From: Kribbella pratensis
GTDB taxonomy: Bacteria > Actinomycetota > Actinomycetes > Propionibacteriales > Kribbellaceae
Assembly: GCF_004365355.1 (NCBI RefSeq)
Contig: NZ_SODP01000002.1
Span: 1,173,838 to 1,237,837, forward strand
Reading direction: 5' to 3'
Length of the DNA stretch: 64,000 nucleotides
The position numbers and the translations under genes were made by a program. A model generated the notes under the pieces. It had not been told where the DNA came from. It did not search any database and saw only the letters and a program-made list of their open reading frames with translations. This document shows positions 8,128 to 17,210 of this stretch, piece by piece (position 1 is the stretch's first letter; every line of letters starts with the position of its first letter).

Positions 8128-8562
8128 ATGCGCGAATCCGTCGTCCGCTACTACCTCGACGCCGACATCCTCGGTCTGGCCAAGGTCCTCTGTCCGCTCC
8201 GTAACGACATGACGTGCCCTGGCGATCCAGGGGCTGTCGTACACAAGCGCGAGCGTCCGCCTTGCCCGATTGTCGACACCCGCACGCCTGACACCGCCTG
8301 GCTACCGGTCGCGGCGGCGCAGGGCTGGCTCGTCATCTCGCGCGATCGCAACATCCGCGAGAACTTGGCCGAGCGCCGCGCCGTCCGCGAGAGCGGCGTC
8401 AAGATGATCGCGCTGGCCGGCGACGATGCGCGAACCAAATGGGGACAGCTCGAGGTCGTGATGACGCGGTGGCGACAAATCGAGGCGCTTGCCGACGAGC
8501 CAGGACCGTTCATCTACCGTGCGGGCCGACGCCGGATGATCCGGCTGGAGCTCGGCGACTGA
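8128..8562 (+). CDS. PIN-like toxin, VapC45 type
   Basis: 144-residue protein starting VVRYYLDADILGLAKVL, with acidic residues in the first strand and a second acidic block DTRTPDTAWLP, then SRDRNIRENLAE. This layout matches the PIN-like domain found beside DUF433 antitoxins. It is predicted to be an RNase whose action is blocked by the upstream gene product. The ATG at 8128 is the only good start in frame after the antitoxin stop. Confidence 0.8.
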   Translation: MRESVVRYYLDADILGLAKVLCPLRNDMTCPGDPGAVVHKRERPPCPIVDTRTPDTAWLPVAAAQGWLVISRDRNIRENLAERRAVRESGVKMIALAGDDARTKWGQLEVVMTRWRQIEALADEPGPFIYRAGRRRMIRLELGD

Positions 8563-8706
8563 CTCCACGACCAGACCCACCCACGGCTTCTGCAGCCGCC
8601 CCAACCGACCTGATCAAGAAGGTGGGGTTCTTGGTGTTAGTTGTGGGGTTTCTGCTTGAAAACAAGGGGTTTGCGATTGGTTGGGGATGGGGCAGACTGG
8701 GGTTTT

Positions 8707-9741
8707 GTGACTGAATATGTGGCGGCCGAAGGCCGGTATGACGACCAGATGAGTTACCGGCGGACCGGGCGGAGTGGGTTGCTGTTGCCGGCGATCTCGT
8801 TGGGGTTGTGGCACAACTTCGGCGACGACAAGCCGTTCGTGACGCAGCGCGACATCCTGCGGCGGGCGTTCGACCTCGGCGTCACGCACTTCGACCTGGC
8901 GAACAACTATGGCCCGCCGTACGGCTCGGCCGAGACGAACTTCGGGACGCACTTCGCCCGGGACTTCAGCAAGTACCGTGACGAGCTGATCATCTCGACC
9001 AAGGCCGGCTACGACATGTGGCCGGGGCCGTACGGTCAGGGCGGCGGCTCCCGGAAGTACCTGCTCGCCTCGCTCGACCAGTCGCTGAGCCGGATGGGCC
9101 TCGACTACGTCGACATCTTCTACTCGCACCGGTTCGACCCGGACACCCCGCTCGAGGAGACGATGGGTGCGCTCGACGCGGCCGTCCGCTCGGGCAAGGC
9201 GCTGTACGCTGGCATCTCGTCGTACTCCGCGGACCGGACCCGCGAGGCTGCCCGGATCCTGGGCGAGCTCGGTACGCCGCTGCTGATCCACCAGCCGTCC
9301 TACTCGATGCTGAACCGCTGGATCGAGGAGGACCTGCTCGACGCCGTCGGTGAGCTCGGTGTCGGCGTGATCGCGTTCTCGCCGCTGGCGCAGGGCGTTC
9401 TCACGGACCGCTACCTGGACGGCATCCCCTCCGACTCGCGCGCCGCGCAGGGCAAGTCGCTCAACCCGGACTCGCTCACCGAGGACACCCTCAAGCACGT
9501 CCGCGCCCTCGCCGAGATCGCCAAGGAGCGCGGCCAGTCCGTCGCCCAGCTGGCCCTTGCCTGGACGCTCCGCGACGACCGCGTCACCAGCGCGCTGATC
9601 GGCGCCTCCAGCGTCGCGCAGCTCGAGGACAACCTGGCAACGGTCCGCAACCTGAAGTTCTCCCCCGAGGAGCTGGAGGCCATCGACGCCGACGCCGTCG
9701 AAGCCGGCATCAACCTGTGGAAGAAGAGCTCGGACGCCTGA
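8707..9741 (+). CDS. Aldo/keto reductase, YghZ-like
   Basis: 344-residue NADPH-dependent (alpha/beta)8 reductase. The opening RYDDQMSYRRTGRSGLLLP and LPAISLGLWHNFG is diagnostic of the YghZ/L-glyceraldehyde 3-phosphate reductase subgroup. Catalytic residues appear in order: Asp/Tyr in THFDLANNYGPPYG, Lys in IISTKAGYDMWPGPYG, His in YSHRFDPDTPLE. The C-terminal cofactor motif is SALIGASSVAQLEDNL. GTG at 8707 keeps the family N-terminus; an internal ATG at 8749 would remove it. Followed by a strong terminator. The true substrate may be another aldehyde. Confidence 0.88.
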   Translation: MTEYVAAEGRYDDQMSYRRTGRSGLLLPAISLGLWHNFGDDKPFVTQRDILRRAFDLGVTHFDLANNYGPPYGSAETNFGTHFARDFSKYRDELIISTKAGYDMWPGPYGQGGGSRKYLLASLDQSLSRMGLDYVDIFYSHRFDPDTPLEETMGALDAAVRSGKALYAGISSYSADRTREAARILGELGTPLLIHQPSYSMLNRWIEEDLLDAVGELGVGVIAFSPLAQGVLTDRYLDGIPSDSRAAQGKSLNPDSLTEDTLKHVRALAEIAKERGQSVAQLALAWTLRDDRVTSALIGASSVAQLEDNLATVRNLKFSPEELEAIDADAVEAGINLWKKSSDA

Positions 9742-9763
9742 CCGTCCCCTGAACCACCAGGCC

Positions 9764-9798
9764 GAAGCGCCCGCCGTACCCCTTGCGGCGGGCGCTTC
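9764..9798 (+). terminator. Rho-independent terminator after the aldo/keto reductase
   Basis: Perfect 13-bp stem GAAGCGCCCGCCG/CGGCGGGCGCTTC (9764-9776 and 9786-9798) with a 9-base loop, followed by TGTCTT. Confidence 0.85.
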
Positions 9799-9890
9799 TG
9801 TCTTGACGGAAGGTTACGGAGCGGGGTGGGGTGGTTGCGGTCCGGCCGGGTTGGGCACACGCTGGAGAAGACCCCCTGGAGGTGGTTGAA

Positions 9891-10541
9891 ATGACCGCTT
9901 CGACGCTCGAAATGGCCCTCGGCTACGAACACGCGAAGATCCGGGAGCTGGCTGAGCCGGCGCATCACCCGGATGCGGCCCACCCTGAGCACAGGCACCA
10001 GACGGACTGGTTCTACGCGATCGCCGCCCAGCACCTGGCCGCCGCCGAAGACGTGCTCCTCCCGCACGTCCAGCGTCTCCCCGACGGCGCGCACATGGTC
10101 ACCAGGTACGTCGGCAACGCCAAGGAACTGGAACGTTCACTGCGCTTCCTCAAGGGACGGCAGTACGGCGACAGCCGGTTCGTGGATCTCCAGCACACCG
10201 AGCTGTGGCAGCACATCGACCGGCTGCTCGGACAGCATGAGCAGCTGGAGGCGACGTACAGCCGCCAGATCTGCGAGCAGCTCGAGAGCTTGGATGTGAA
10301 CACGCTGACCGAAGACCTGCTGGAGGCGGAGGAGGTCGCACCGACCCGGGCGCACCCGTCCTCGCCGCACACCGGGATGGCAGGCCGGCTGGCGCACCGG
10401 ATGTGGCGGATGGCCGACAACGCGTGGGACAGCGCCGAGGGACGGGTGGTGCCGATCAAGTACCACGCGCATCCCAAGCGCGACTCCGCGCTGTCGCATT
10501 ACCTGTACGGCACACCGATACACGAACAGGAACCGCAGTAA
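9891..10541 (+). CDS. Hemerythrin-like (HHE) domain protein
   Basis: 216-residue soluble helical protein. Histidines and acids occur at helix spacing in the first 140 residues (AAQHLAAAEDVLLPH, LQHTELWQHID, LLGQHEQLEATYSR), consistent with a diiron HHE bundle as in actinobacterial hemerythrin-like proteins. The C-terminal 70 residues (AGRLAHRMWRMADNAWDSAE) are a separate basic segment. The start is fixed by CTGGAGGTGGTTGAA-ATG. A redox or oxygen-sensing role is a family inference; iron binding is not certain. Confidence 0.6.
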   Translation: MTASTLEMALGYEHAKIRELAEPAHHPDAAHPEHRHQTDWFYAIAAQHLAAAEDVLLPHVQRLPDGAHMVTRYVGNAKELERSLRFLKGRQYGDSRFVDLQHTELWQHIDRLLGQHEQLEATYSRQICEQLESLDVNTLTEDLLEAEEVAPTRAHPSSPHTGMAGRLAHRMWRMADNAWDSAEGRVVPIKYHAHPKRDSALSHYLYGTPIHEQEPQ

Positions 10542-10547
10542 AAAGGT

Positions 10548-10587
10548 GACCGGGCCCCGAAGCGGATGCCTCCGCTGGGACCCGGTC
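10548..10587 (-). terminator. Terminator of the TRAP operon (minus strand)
   Basis: GACCGGG (10548-10554) pairs with CCCGGTC (10581-10587), with an inner AGCGGA/TCCGCT stem. Read on the minus strand it is followed by ACCTTTTT, so it ends transcripts from the TAXI gene about 190 bp upstream, next to the convergent gene's stop. Confidence 0.7.
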
Positions 10588-10599
10588 CGCCGGCACTCA

Positions 10600-10705
10600 C
10601 TGCGCCTGGTTGTGGGGCCGGCGTTTGTCCCGTCGCCGCTGCGCCTGGAGTGCGGAGACGGGCCCTGCGTCCTCCCCCGCTGCGCCTGGTGTGCGAGGGA
10701 GGACG
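10600..10705. repeat. Direct repeats CTGCGCCTGG in the convergent spacer
   Basis: CTGCGCCTGG occurs at 10600, 10639 and 10680 (steps of 39 and 41 bp). A stem CGTCCTCCC/GGGAGGACG (10668-10676, 10697-10705) surrounds the third copy. Lies between convergent genes; no coding sequence seen. Confidence 0.6.
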
Positions 10706-10774
10706 GTCTGTGACCTGGTCACGAGCCGGTCCGGAGCCCTTAAGGTCCGGTGCCCACCCGTAAACCGGGAACTG

Positions 10775-11740
10775 CTATTTCAGCCCGTCGATCGCCTTCT
10801 TCGCGCCGGGGTGCAACGGCACCGGGTCGGTCTTCTCGGCGTTCTCGAGCGTGATGCCCTTCGCGGCCGCGTTCACCGCAACGAGCGCATCCATGTTGTC
10901 GTAGATGACCTTCGTCAGCTGCTCGGCGAGCTCGTCCTTCATGTCCTTGCGGACCAGCAGCACGTTCGGCACGACGATCGTCGGTACGTCGGCCGCCTGC
11001 TTGTACGTCGCGGCCGGGATCGGCGCCTGGGTGTAGACCGAGCCGTACTTCTCCTGCATTTTCGGCAGTAGGTCCGTGATCGGCAAGAGCTTCACCCCCT
11101 TGCCCATACTCGTGGTCAGGTCGGTGATCCCGCCGGTCGGCAGACCGCCGGACCAGACCAGTGCGTCGATCGAGCCGGACTTCATCGCGTCCACCGACTC
11201 CGGCAACCCGAGCCGCTGGGCAGTGACGTCGTGAGCCGGGTCCAGCCCAGCCGCCTCCAGCAGCCGCCGCGCGATGACCTCTGTCCCGGAGTTCGGCGAA
11301 CCGGTCGAGATCCGCTTGCCCTTCAGGTCCGCGATCGAGTTGACCCCGGCCGACGTCCGGACGGCGACCTGTGTGTAGTTGTTGTAGAGCCGGGTCAGCG
11401 CGACGACGTCCTGCTTGGACTTGAAGCTGTTCTCGCCCTTCACAGCGTCCGACGCCGAGTCACCCAGCGAGAAGGCGATGTCGTAGTTGCCCGCCACCAG
11501 GCCCTGGATGTTCTGCACCGAGGCACCGGTCTCACTGGCGGTCGCGCGGTATCCGGACACCTTGGACGAGATCACCGAGGCCAGCGCGCCGCCGAGCTGG
11601 TAGTACACCCCTGTCGTGTTGCCGGTGGCAATCGTCAGTCGGCCGCCGCTGTCCGAAGACCCGACAGGCTGACGCTGCCCGCCACAGGCAGCCAGCGAGA
11701 CGACAGCGGCAAGCGCCACGACAGTGGTGCGGAGTCTCAT
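10775..11740 (-). CDS. TAXI family TRAP transporter substrate-binding lipoprotein
   Basis: 321-residue exported solute receptor. It has a lipoprotein signal with LAACGG (Cys near 19) and then the TAXI family opening LTIATGNTTGVYYQLGGALA. Further landmarks are SETGASVQNIQGLVAGNYDI, GSPNSGTEV and DALVWSGGLP. It captures the substrate outside the membrane for the fused TRAP permease encoded just upstream; the ATG overlaps the permease stop (ATGA, 11737-11740). TAXI substrates are usually organic acids or amino acids such as glutamate; none can be assigned here. Confidence 0.92.
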   Translation of the reverse strand: MRLRTTVVALAAVVSLAACGGQRQPVGSSDSGGRLTIATGNTTGVYYQLGGALASVISSKVSGYRATASETGASVQNIQGLVAGNYDIAFSLGDSASDAVKGENSFKSKQDVVALTRLYNNYTQVAVRTSAGVNSIADLKGKRISTGSPNSGTEVIARRLLEAAGLDPAHDVTAQRLGLPESVDAMKSGSIDALVWSGGLPTGGITDLTTSMGKGVKLLPITDLLPKMQEKYGSVYTQAPIPAATYKQAADVPTIVVPNVLLVRKDMKDELAEQLTKVIYDNMDALVAVNAAAKGITLENAEKTDPVPLHPGAKKAIDGLK

Positions 11741-13746
11741 GAGGCAACGGTTCCTTCCGCGGAAGAGGCCTGGCGCTGCCGCCGGACCAGATTGATGACG
11801 ACGGCAACAAGTAGCAAACAGATTCCGGCCGTGATGGTTACGGGCGCGAGGTACAGCAGCAACGCCGCGGCCGGCACACAGACCGCCCGCTCGAGCCAGG
11901 TCGCCCGGACGAAGACCCACCCGCCGGTCACGACAGCGAGCGCGGCGACGGCGAGCATCGACACCAGCGTGGTCCAGACCATCCCGATCACCGATCCCTG
12001 ACCGAGCAGGTGCGCGCCGTTGTCGGTGAGCACGAACGCGAACGGCACCAGGAAGGCCGGCAGCGTGTACTTCCACGCCTGCCACATCGTCGGCATCACC
12101 TTGCCGCCGGTGATGGCGGCCGTCGCCACCGCGGCCAGGGCGGTCGGCGGCGACACCTCGGAGAGTACGGCGTAATAGAAGATGAACATGTACGCCTCGG
12201 GCTGGGTCACCCCGAGGTTCACCAGCGCCGGCGAGATGATTACCGCCGCGATGATGAACGACGCGGTCACCGGCACCGCGAGCCCGAGGATCAGTACGGC
12301 GAACCCGGACAGCACCACGGTCAGGATCAGCACCGCGGTGGGATTCGTGGTCAGCCCGTGCGCGGCGTTGACGATGATCTCGGCGAGGTTCAGCCCGAGG
12401 CCGGTCTGGGTGGTGACCGCGACGATCACTCCCGCGGTCGCGCAGGTCGCCGCCACCGGCAGCACCGAACGGGTGCCCTGGGCAAGCGCTTTGAACAATG
12501 GCCGGCCGGTCAGCCGGTGCTCGCGGTCCAGGAACGACAGCCCGAACTGGATGATCACCGCGTAGACGACCGCCTTGAACGGAGGTACGTCGACCGCCAT
12601 GAACGCGATGATCACGAACAACGACAAGAAGTGGTACCCGAACCGCAGCAGCAACCGCCACGCCGAGTCCGTCGACGTCTCCGCGGACGTCGTCTCGTGC
12701 TTGCGGGCATCGATCTCGATCGCGAGCAGGATCCCCAGGTAGTACAGGATCGTCGGGATCACCGCGAACCCGAGAACCTTCAGGTACGACACCTGCAGGA
12801 ACTCCGCGATGATGAACGCGGCCGCACCCAGCGTGGGCGGCGACAGGATGGCGCCGATACCGGACGCGGCGAGCATTCCGCCGGCCGGTTCGGGCGGGTA
12901 GCCGGCCCGGCGCAGAATCGGCCACGACACGGTGCCGAGCGACACCGCGGTCGCCGTACCGGAGCCTGACACGCTGCCGAGCAGGAAACCCGCGAGCGTG
13001 ACCGTGCGGCCCGGCGCCGTACGGCTGCGTTTGAAGGCCGCGAAGGACAGGTCGATGAAGAACTTGCCGGCGCCCGAGTAGTCGAGCACTGCGCCGTAGA
13101 TGGTGAAGAGGACGATGTACGACGCGGCGACGCTCAACGGCGTCCCGTAGAAGCCCGCCGTACCCATCGTGAACTGCGCGATGATCGCGTCGAAGTTGAA
13201 GCCCTGGTGGGCGAGCGACCACGTGTAGGGCAGGTAGCCGCCGTAGTACGCGTACGCGATGAACACCAGGCTGAACACGGGCAGGACCCAGCCCGTCGTA
13301 CGCCGGCATGCCTCGAGCAACAGCACCAGCAGAAGAGCACCGGCGATGACGTCCAGACTGGTCGGCGTCTGCCTGCGCTCGAGGAATCCGTCGAAATCGA
13401 ACAGCGGATAGACGCAGACCGCCAGCGCGACAGCAGCGAGAACCCAGTCCACGACACCCGGATCGTCATGCGTGCGAGTCCGGCCGGGAAGACGAAACCC
13501 GCGGTAACACAGCAGCGTGATCGGCAGAACCGCTGCGAGAAAGATCACCAAGTAGAACTGCGTGCCTTGTGGTAATGGGAAGAAGACCTGTGCAAGCACG
13601 CCGAGGCTGACGATTGCGCACCAGATCGAGACAACCAGGTCCAGGGCAGGTCTGAGCCGCCGAGCGGGGCGTTCCTGCTCATACTCGGCCAGGTCTTCCT
13701 CGGAGGGCGTGGTCACGCTTCCCCCGGTACGAACACCGACAGTCAT
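11737..13746 (-). CDS. TRAP transporter fused permease (TAXI type)
   Basis: 669-residue membrane protein combining the small DctQ-like (4TM) and large DctM-like (12TM) parts in one chain. Typical blocks are GFLLGSVSGSGTATAVSLGT (near residues 255-275), GYPPEPAGGMLAASGIGAIL and SPPTLGAAAF, and in the second half SEVSPPTALAAVATAAITGG. Ion-driven uptake with the adjacent TAXI protein is expected. A good AGGAGGG precedes the ATG at 13746; a GTG 30 bases later is possible. Divergent from the two-component genes, with 118 bp between. Confidence 0.92.
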   Translation of the reverse strand: MTVGVRTGGSVTTPSEEDLAEYEQERPARRLRPALDLVVSIWCAIVSLGVLAQVFFPLPQGTQFYLVIFLAAVLPITLLCYRGFRLPGRTRTHDDPGVVDWVLAAVALAVCVYPLFDFDGFLERRQTPTSLDVIAGALLLVLLLEACRRTTGWVLPVFSLVFIAYAYYGGYLPYTWSLAHQGFNFDAIIAQFTMGTAGFYGTPLSVAASYIVLFTIYGAVLDYSGAGKFFIDLSFAAFKRSRTAPGRTVTLAGFLLGSVSGSGTATAVSLGTVSWPILRRAGYPPEPAGGMLAASGIGAILSPPTLGAAAFIIAEFLQVSYLKVLGFAVIPTILYYLGILLAIEIDARKHETTSAETSTDSAWRLLLRFGYHFLSLFVIIAFMAVDVPPFKAVVYAVIIQFGLSFLDREHRLTGRPLFKALAQGTRSVLPVAATCATAGVIVAVTTQTGLGLNLAEIIVNAAHGLTTNPTAVLILTVVLSGFAVLILGLAVPVTASFIIAAVIISPALVNLGVTQPEAYMFIFYYAVLSEVSPPTALAAVATAAITGGKVMPTMWQAWKYTLPAFLVPFAFVLTDNGAHLLGQGSVIGMVWTTLVSMLAVAALAVVTGGWVFVRATWLERAVCVPAAALLLYLAPVTITAGICLLLVAVVINLVRRQRQASSAEGTVAS

Positions 13747-13852
13747 CTACCGGTTCCCTCCTGTGGTCGGAAGGCTAATGTTGCCGAACACTGCGTGGAG
13801 TCGCGTGATTACGTCTTTACCAAGATCTGACACATGAGGACGTGACCTGGCC

Positions 13853-13858
13853 TACGAT
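13853..13858 (+). promoter_or_regulatory. -10 element of the OmpR-type regulator gene
   Basis: TACGAT six bases before the ATG at 13865, implying a leaderless mRNA. No good -35 hexamer is seen at 17 bp. Confidence 0.5.
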
Positions 13859-13864
13859 CACCGC

Positions 13865-14530
13865 ATGAGTGGCGCGGTCCGGATTCTGCTGGTCGAGGAC
13901 GATCTCGATATCGCCAATGCCCTGATACCCGCTTTGCGGCGCTACGGCTTGATGGTGACGCACGTTCGCACCGCCGCGGACGCCCTGGCGGCGGATCCGG
14001 GCGACCTGGTCCTGCTGGACCTGGGACTGCCGGACGGGGACGGCATCAACGTCTGCCGGCAGATCCGCACGGTGTCCGACGTGCCGGTGATCGCGGTGAC
14101 GGCGCGCGGCGAGGCCGCGGACCGGGTGCGCGGCCTGCGGAGCGGCGCCGACGACTATGTGGTCAAACCGTTCGCGATTTCCGAACTGCTGGCCCGCATC
14201 GATGCTGTACTACGTCGTACCGGTCTCTTGCAGCCCCGCCCCCGGGTGACCGTCGGTGACCTGACCGTGGACATCGAGGCCCGGACGGTTCAGGTGGCGG
14301 ACAAGCCCATCAGCCTGACCCGCAAGGAGTTCGACGTGCTAGCAGTGCTGGCCGCTCACCACGGCCGGGTGGTCCCCCGCGAGCAGGTAGCCCTGTACGC
14401 CTGGCAGTCGGTCTTCGAGGCGTCCTCGCGGACCATGGACGTCCACGTCGCCAGCCTGCGCGCGAAGCTCGGCCGGCCCGAACTCGTGCAGACCATCCGC
14501 GGCGTCGGCTACCGCCTGGGTTCGGACTGA
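13865..14530 (+). CDS. OmpR/TctD-like response regulator
   Basis: 221-residue regulator: receiver domain to about residue 115, with acidic pocket EDD near 11-13, phospho-acceptor Asp52 (LLDLGLP) and Lys in VVKPF. A winged-helix effector follows with LTRKEFDVLAVLAAHHGRVV and the wing IRGVGYRLG. It is followed four bases later by its kinase gene and is divergent from the TRAP operon, which it probably controls. Confidence 0.92.
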   Translation: MSGAVRILLVEDDLDIANALIPALRRYGLMVTHVRTAADALAADPGDLVLLDLGLPDGDGINVCRQIRTVSDVPVIAVTARGEAADRVRGLRSGADDYVVKPFAISELLARIDAVLRRTGLLQPRPRVTVGDLTVDIEARTVQVADKPISLTRKEFDVLAVLAAHHGRVVPREQVALYAWQSVFEASSRTMDVHVASLRAKLGRPELVQTIRGVGYRLGSD

Positions 14531-14533
14531 CCG

Positions 14534-15910
14534 TTGCGCCGTCGATTACTGCAGTCCCTCGTCCCGATGGTCGTCGCACTGGCCATCGTCGCGGTGATCC
14601 CGCTGGCGAACTTCATCGCCACGAGTACGTCACGCACGCTCTTCCTGTCCCGGAGCAACGACGCGGACTGGTTCGCCACCATGGCGGAGTCCCCGCTGCA
14701 GACCGGTGACATCGCCAACCTGCGTGAGCTGGCAGTCCGGTACCAGGAGCTGTACAACACGCCGGTCTTCGTGGTCGACGTCGACTCCCGCGTCATCGCG
14801 ACCTCCGTGTCCGGTGTGGACGTGAAGGAGCCGGATATCGCGACCGCGCTGCACAGCACGCTGGCCGGCCGGCTGCCGCCCGAGCCGCCCGCACTGTGGC
14901 CGTGGCGTTCCGGCGAGATGATCGTGTCCCGTCCGGTCGTCAACAACGGCAGCGTCCTCGGCGCCGCCGTACTGCGGGTGCCGACCGAGAACGCCCGCGA
15001 CCAGGTGCAGCGAGGCCTGCTGCTGCTCCTCGGCGGCCTGCTGATCAGCATCGGCGCGATCATCGTCGGTATCGTCCGGCCGATCACCCGCTGGGTGCTG
15101 CGGCCGCTGCAGGACCTCGACAACGCGACCCACCAGATCACCCGCGGCGCGCTCGACACCCGGGTGTCGACCGACGGCCGTGCACCAGAGCTCCGCCGCC
15201 TCGGCGACAGCTTCAACTCGATGGCGCTCAGCCTGCACCAGGCCCGTCAGCGTGAGCGTGAGTTCGTCGCTGACGCCTCGCACCAGCTGCGTACGCCGCT
15301 GACGTCGGCCCGGATCCACATCGAGGGCCTGTCCCGGCTGTCGCCGACCGCACGGTTCGCGCTCAGCGACATCGACCGGCTCGGCCGGATCGTCCAGCGG
15401 CTGTCCCGTCTGGCCGGCTCGGACCGCCCCTCGGCAGCCGATGCCGAAGGCAACGAAGAGCCGCTGGACCTGGCCCAGGCCGTGAAGGAGCGCCTGGTCG
15501 GCTGGAAGGCCGTGTACGCCGCCGACGACCTGGAACTGATCGTCGGCGAGATGGTCCCGGGCGGAGTCGCTCCGGAGCTCGAGGTCGACGACATCCTCGA
15601 CGTACTGCTCGACAACGCGTCGAAGTACGGCGCCCCGCCGGTGGAGGTCTCGGTCACGCGGGACGGCACCGAGGTCGTGATGTCGGTCCGCGACCACGGC
15701 CTCGGACTCGGCTCACGCGATCTGAAGAAGGTCGGCGAGCGGTTCTGGCGCAGCGCACACCACCGGGAGATGCCGGGCACCGGTCTCGGCCTGGCGATCG
15801 TCCGCTCCGAGGCGGCCCGGGTCGGCGGCCGAGTGGTCGCCCGTCCGCCGATCGGCGGCGGCCTCGTGATCGAGGTCCGCGTCCCGCTGATCGACGACTA
15901 CGACGCCTGA
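14534..15910 (+). CDS. Sensor histidine kinase, TctE-like
   Basis: 458-residue membrane kinase starting with TTG. The first TM helix is near residues 7-29, followed by an extracytoplasmic sensor of about 130 residues, a second TM near 155-178 and HAMP. HisKA has phospho-His250 (DASHQLRTPLT). The HATPase has N box DNASKYG, G1 DHGLGLG and G2 GTGLGLAIV. It phosphorylates the upstream regulator. The position between a TRAP permease and a second TAXI gene resembles tricarboxylate-sensing TctDE systems, where a substrate-binding protein presents ligand to the kinase; that role is inferred. Confidence 0.9.
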   Translation: MRRRLLQSLVPMVVALAIVAVIPLANFIATSTSRTLFLSRSNDADWFATMAESPLQTGDIANLRELAVRYQELYNTPVFVVDVDSRVIATSVSGVDVKEPDIATALHSTLAGRLPPEPPALWPWRSGEMIVSRPVVNNGSVLGAAVLRVPTENARDQVQRGLLLLLGGLLISIGAIIVGIVRPITRWVLRPLQDLDNATHQITRGALDTRVSTDGRAPELRRLGDSFNSMALSLHQARQREREFVADASHQLRTPLTSARIHIEGLSRLSPTARFALSDIDRLGRIVQRLSRLAGSDRPSAADAEGNEEPLDLAQAVKERLVGWKAVYAADDLELIVGEMVPGGVAPELEVDDILDVLLDNASKYGAPPVEVSVTRDGTEVVMSVRDHGLGLGSRDLKKVGERFWRSAHHREMPGTGLGLAIVRSEAARVGGRVVARPPIGGGLVIEVRVPLIDDYDA

Positions 15911-15959
15911 CCCGGACGACGCTGACCCGCGGACGACTCAGACGACCCGGACACCCGGC

Positions 15960-17021
15960 TCAGATGTGATTCTGCCGGTACCAGCGTTCGGCGGCGGGAT
16001 GGAGCGGGACCGGCATCGTGGAGATCGCCGAGCGAGGGTCGAGGGCACCGGCTTCCGGGTGCTTCGGGATCAGGTCGTTCTGGCGGCGGAACAGCGTGTT
16101 GACCGTCCACCAGGCCCACGAGTCGGACAACCCCGGCTTCGCGATCAGGTAGTTCGGGACCGCCAGCGTCTGCACCGCGCTGGCCAGCCCGTACTGCGAC
16201 GGCGGGATCGACGACACGACGAAACCGCCGAACTCCTTCAACGCGATCATCTGGGCCACTTTGCCGATGTCCAGCAGCCGGAAGCCGAGCGTGCTCTGCA
16301 GCTCCGCGATCGGCACCGTCGGTACGCCGCCGCTCCAGATGAACGCGTCGATCGAGCCCCGGCGGGCACTGCCCTTCGGGACCAGCGCGTCGACCGACTC
16401 CTCCAGGGTCATGTTGACCCGCGTGACATCGACCTTCGCCTCGTCCAGGATCATGTCGGCGATGACCTGCGTGCCCGAGTTCTTCGGCCCGACGCTGACG
16501 ACCATCTTCTGGTGGGGCGCGTTCTTGGCCGGGTTCAGGTCCGTCAGCTCCTTGGCCTTCGAGGCCATCGGCACCACGACGTGCACGTAGTTGTCGTACA
16601 CCCGGGCGAGCGCCGTGAACCGCAGCGGGCCTTTGCTGAACTGACCGGTGCCCTCGTACGCCGCGAGCGCCGAGTCCGACGTACAGAAGCCGAGGTCGGC
16701 GGGGCGGCTCGAGCTGAGGTCGCCGGCGCGGCTCGCGACCCTGGTCAGGTTGTCGACCGACCCGTTGCTCGGGAGTGGCTTCAGCTCCATGCCCGTGACT
16801 TCGCTCACCAGTTCGCAGAGCGCCGTGCCGAAGGAGTTGTAGACCCCGCCGGGGTTGCCGGTGACGAAGGTCCCGGCCTCGGCAGGCGCGGGCTCGTCCG
16901 CGCGGCCGCGGGAGCAGCCGGGCACCAGGAGTGCCGACGCGGCCGCGGCTCCGAAGCCGAGAATGCTGCGTCTGGTCATCCCAGTCGGCCGGGCAGGGGT
17001 CAGCAGGCGGGGGCGATCCAT
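15960..17021 (-). CDS. Second TAXI-family substrate-binding protein, Tat/lipoprotein signal
   Basis: 353-residue TAXI relative (FVTGNPGGVYNSFGTALCEL, VGPKNSGTQVIADMIL, DAFIWSGGVPTVPIAEL). The signal is a twin-arginine type with a lipobox: TRRSILGFGAAAA then LLVPGC. It probably exports folded and becomes lipid-anchored. The start is uncertain: ATG at 17021 (used), GTG at 17027, or ATG at 16979, which would begin right at the Tat signal. It is convergent with the kinase gene and not in the TRAP operon, so it may serve as a ligand-presenting co-sensor for that kinase rather than a transport subunit; this is inference. Confidence 0.85.
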   Translation of the reverse strand: MDRPRLLTPARPTGMTRRSILGFGAAAASALLVPGCSRGRADEPAPAEAGTFVTGNPGGVYNSFGTALCELVSEVTGMELKPLPSNGSVDNLTRVASRAGDLSSSRPADLGFCTSDSALAAYEGTGQFSKGPLRFTALARVYDNYVHVVVPMASKAKELTDLNPAKNAPHQKMVVSVGPKNSGTQVIADMILDEAKVDVTRVNMTLEESVDALVPKGSARRGSIDAFIWSGGVPTVPIAELQSTLGFRLLDIGKVAQMIALKEFGGFVVSSIPPSQYGLASAVQTLAVPNYLIAKPGLSDSWAWWTVNTLFRRQNDLIPKHPEAGALDPRSAISTMPVPLHPAAERWYRQNHI

Positions 17022-17210
17022 GCACACAACCTAGACAACAACCGGGCCTTCGGGGTAGCCGTGTGCACGGCCGCAACCGAACCGCTACCGACAGGTAAGG
17101 CTGGATACCGTGGCCAAACTGCGTCTGGACGGGCCAGGGGTAGGTGTGACAGCGTTGTCATCCGTGCGGCCGTGGCGGCCGCGTGAGGATCTTCCCCGGA
17201 GGCTGATTTC

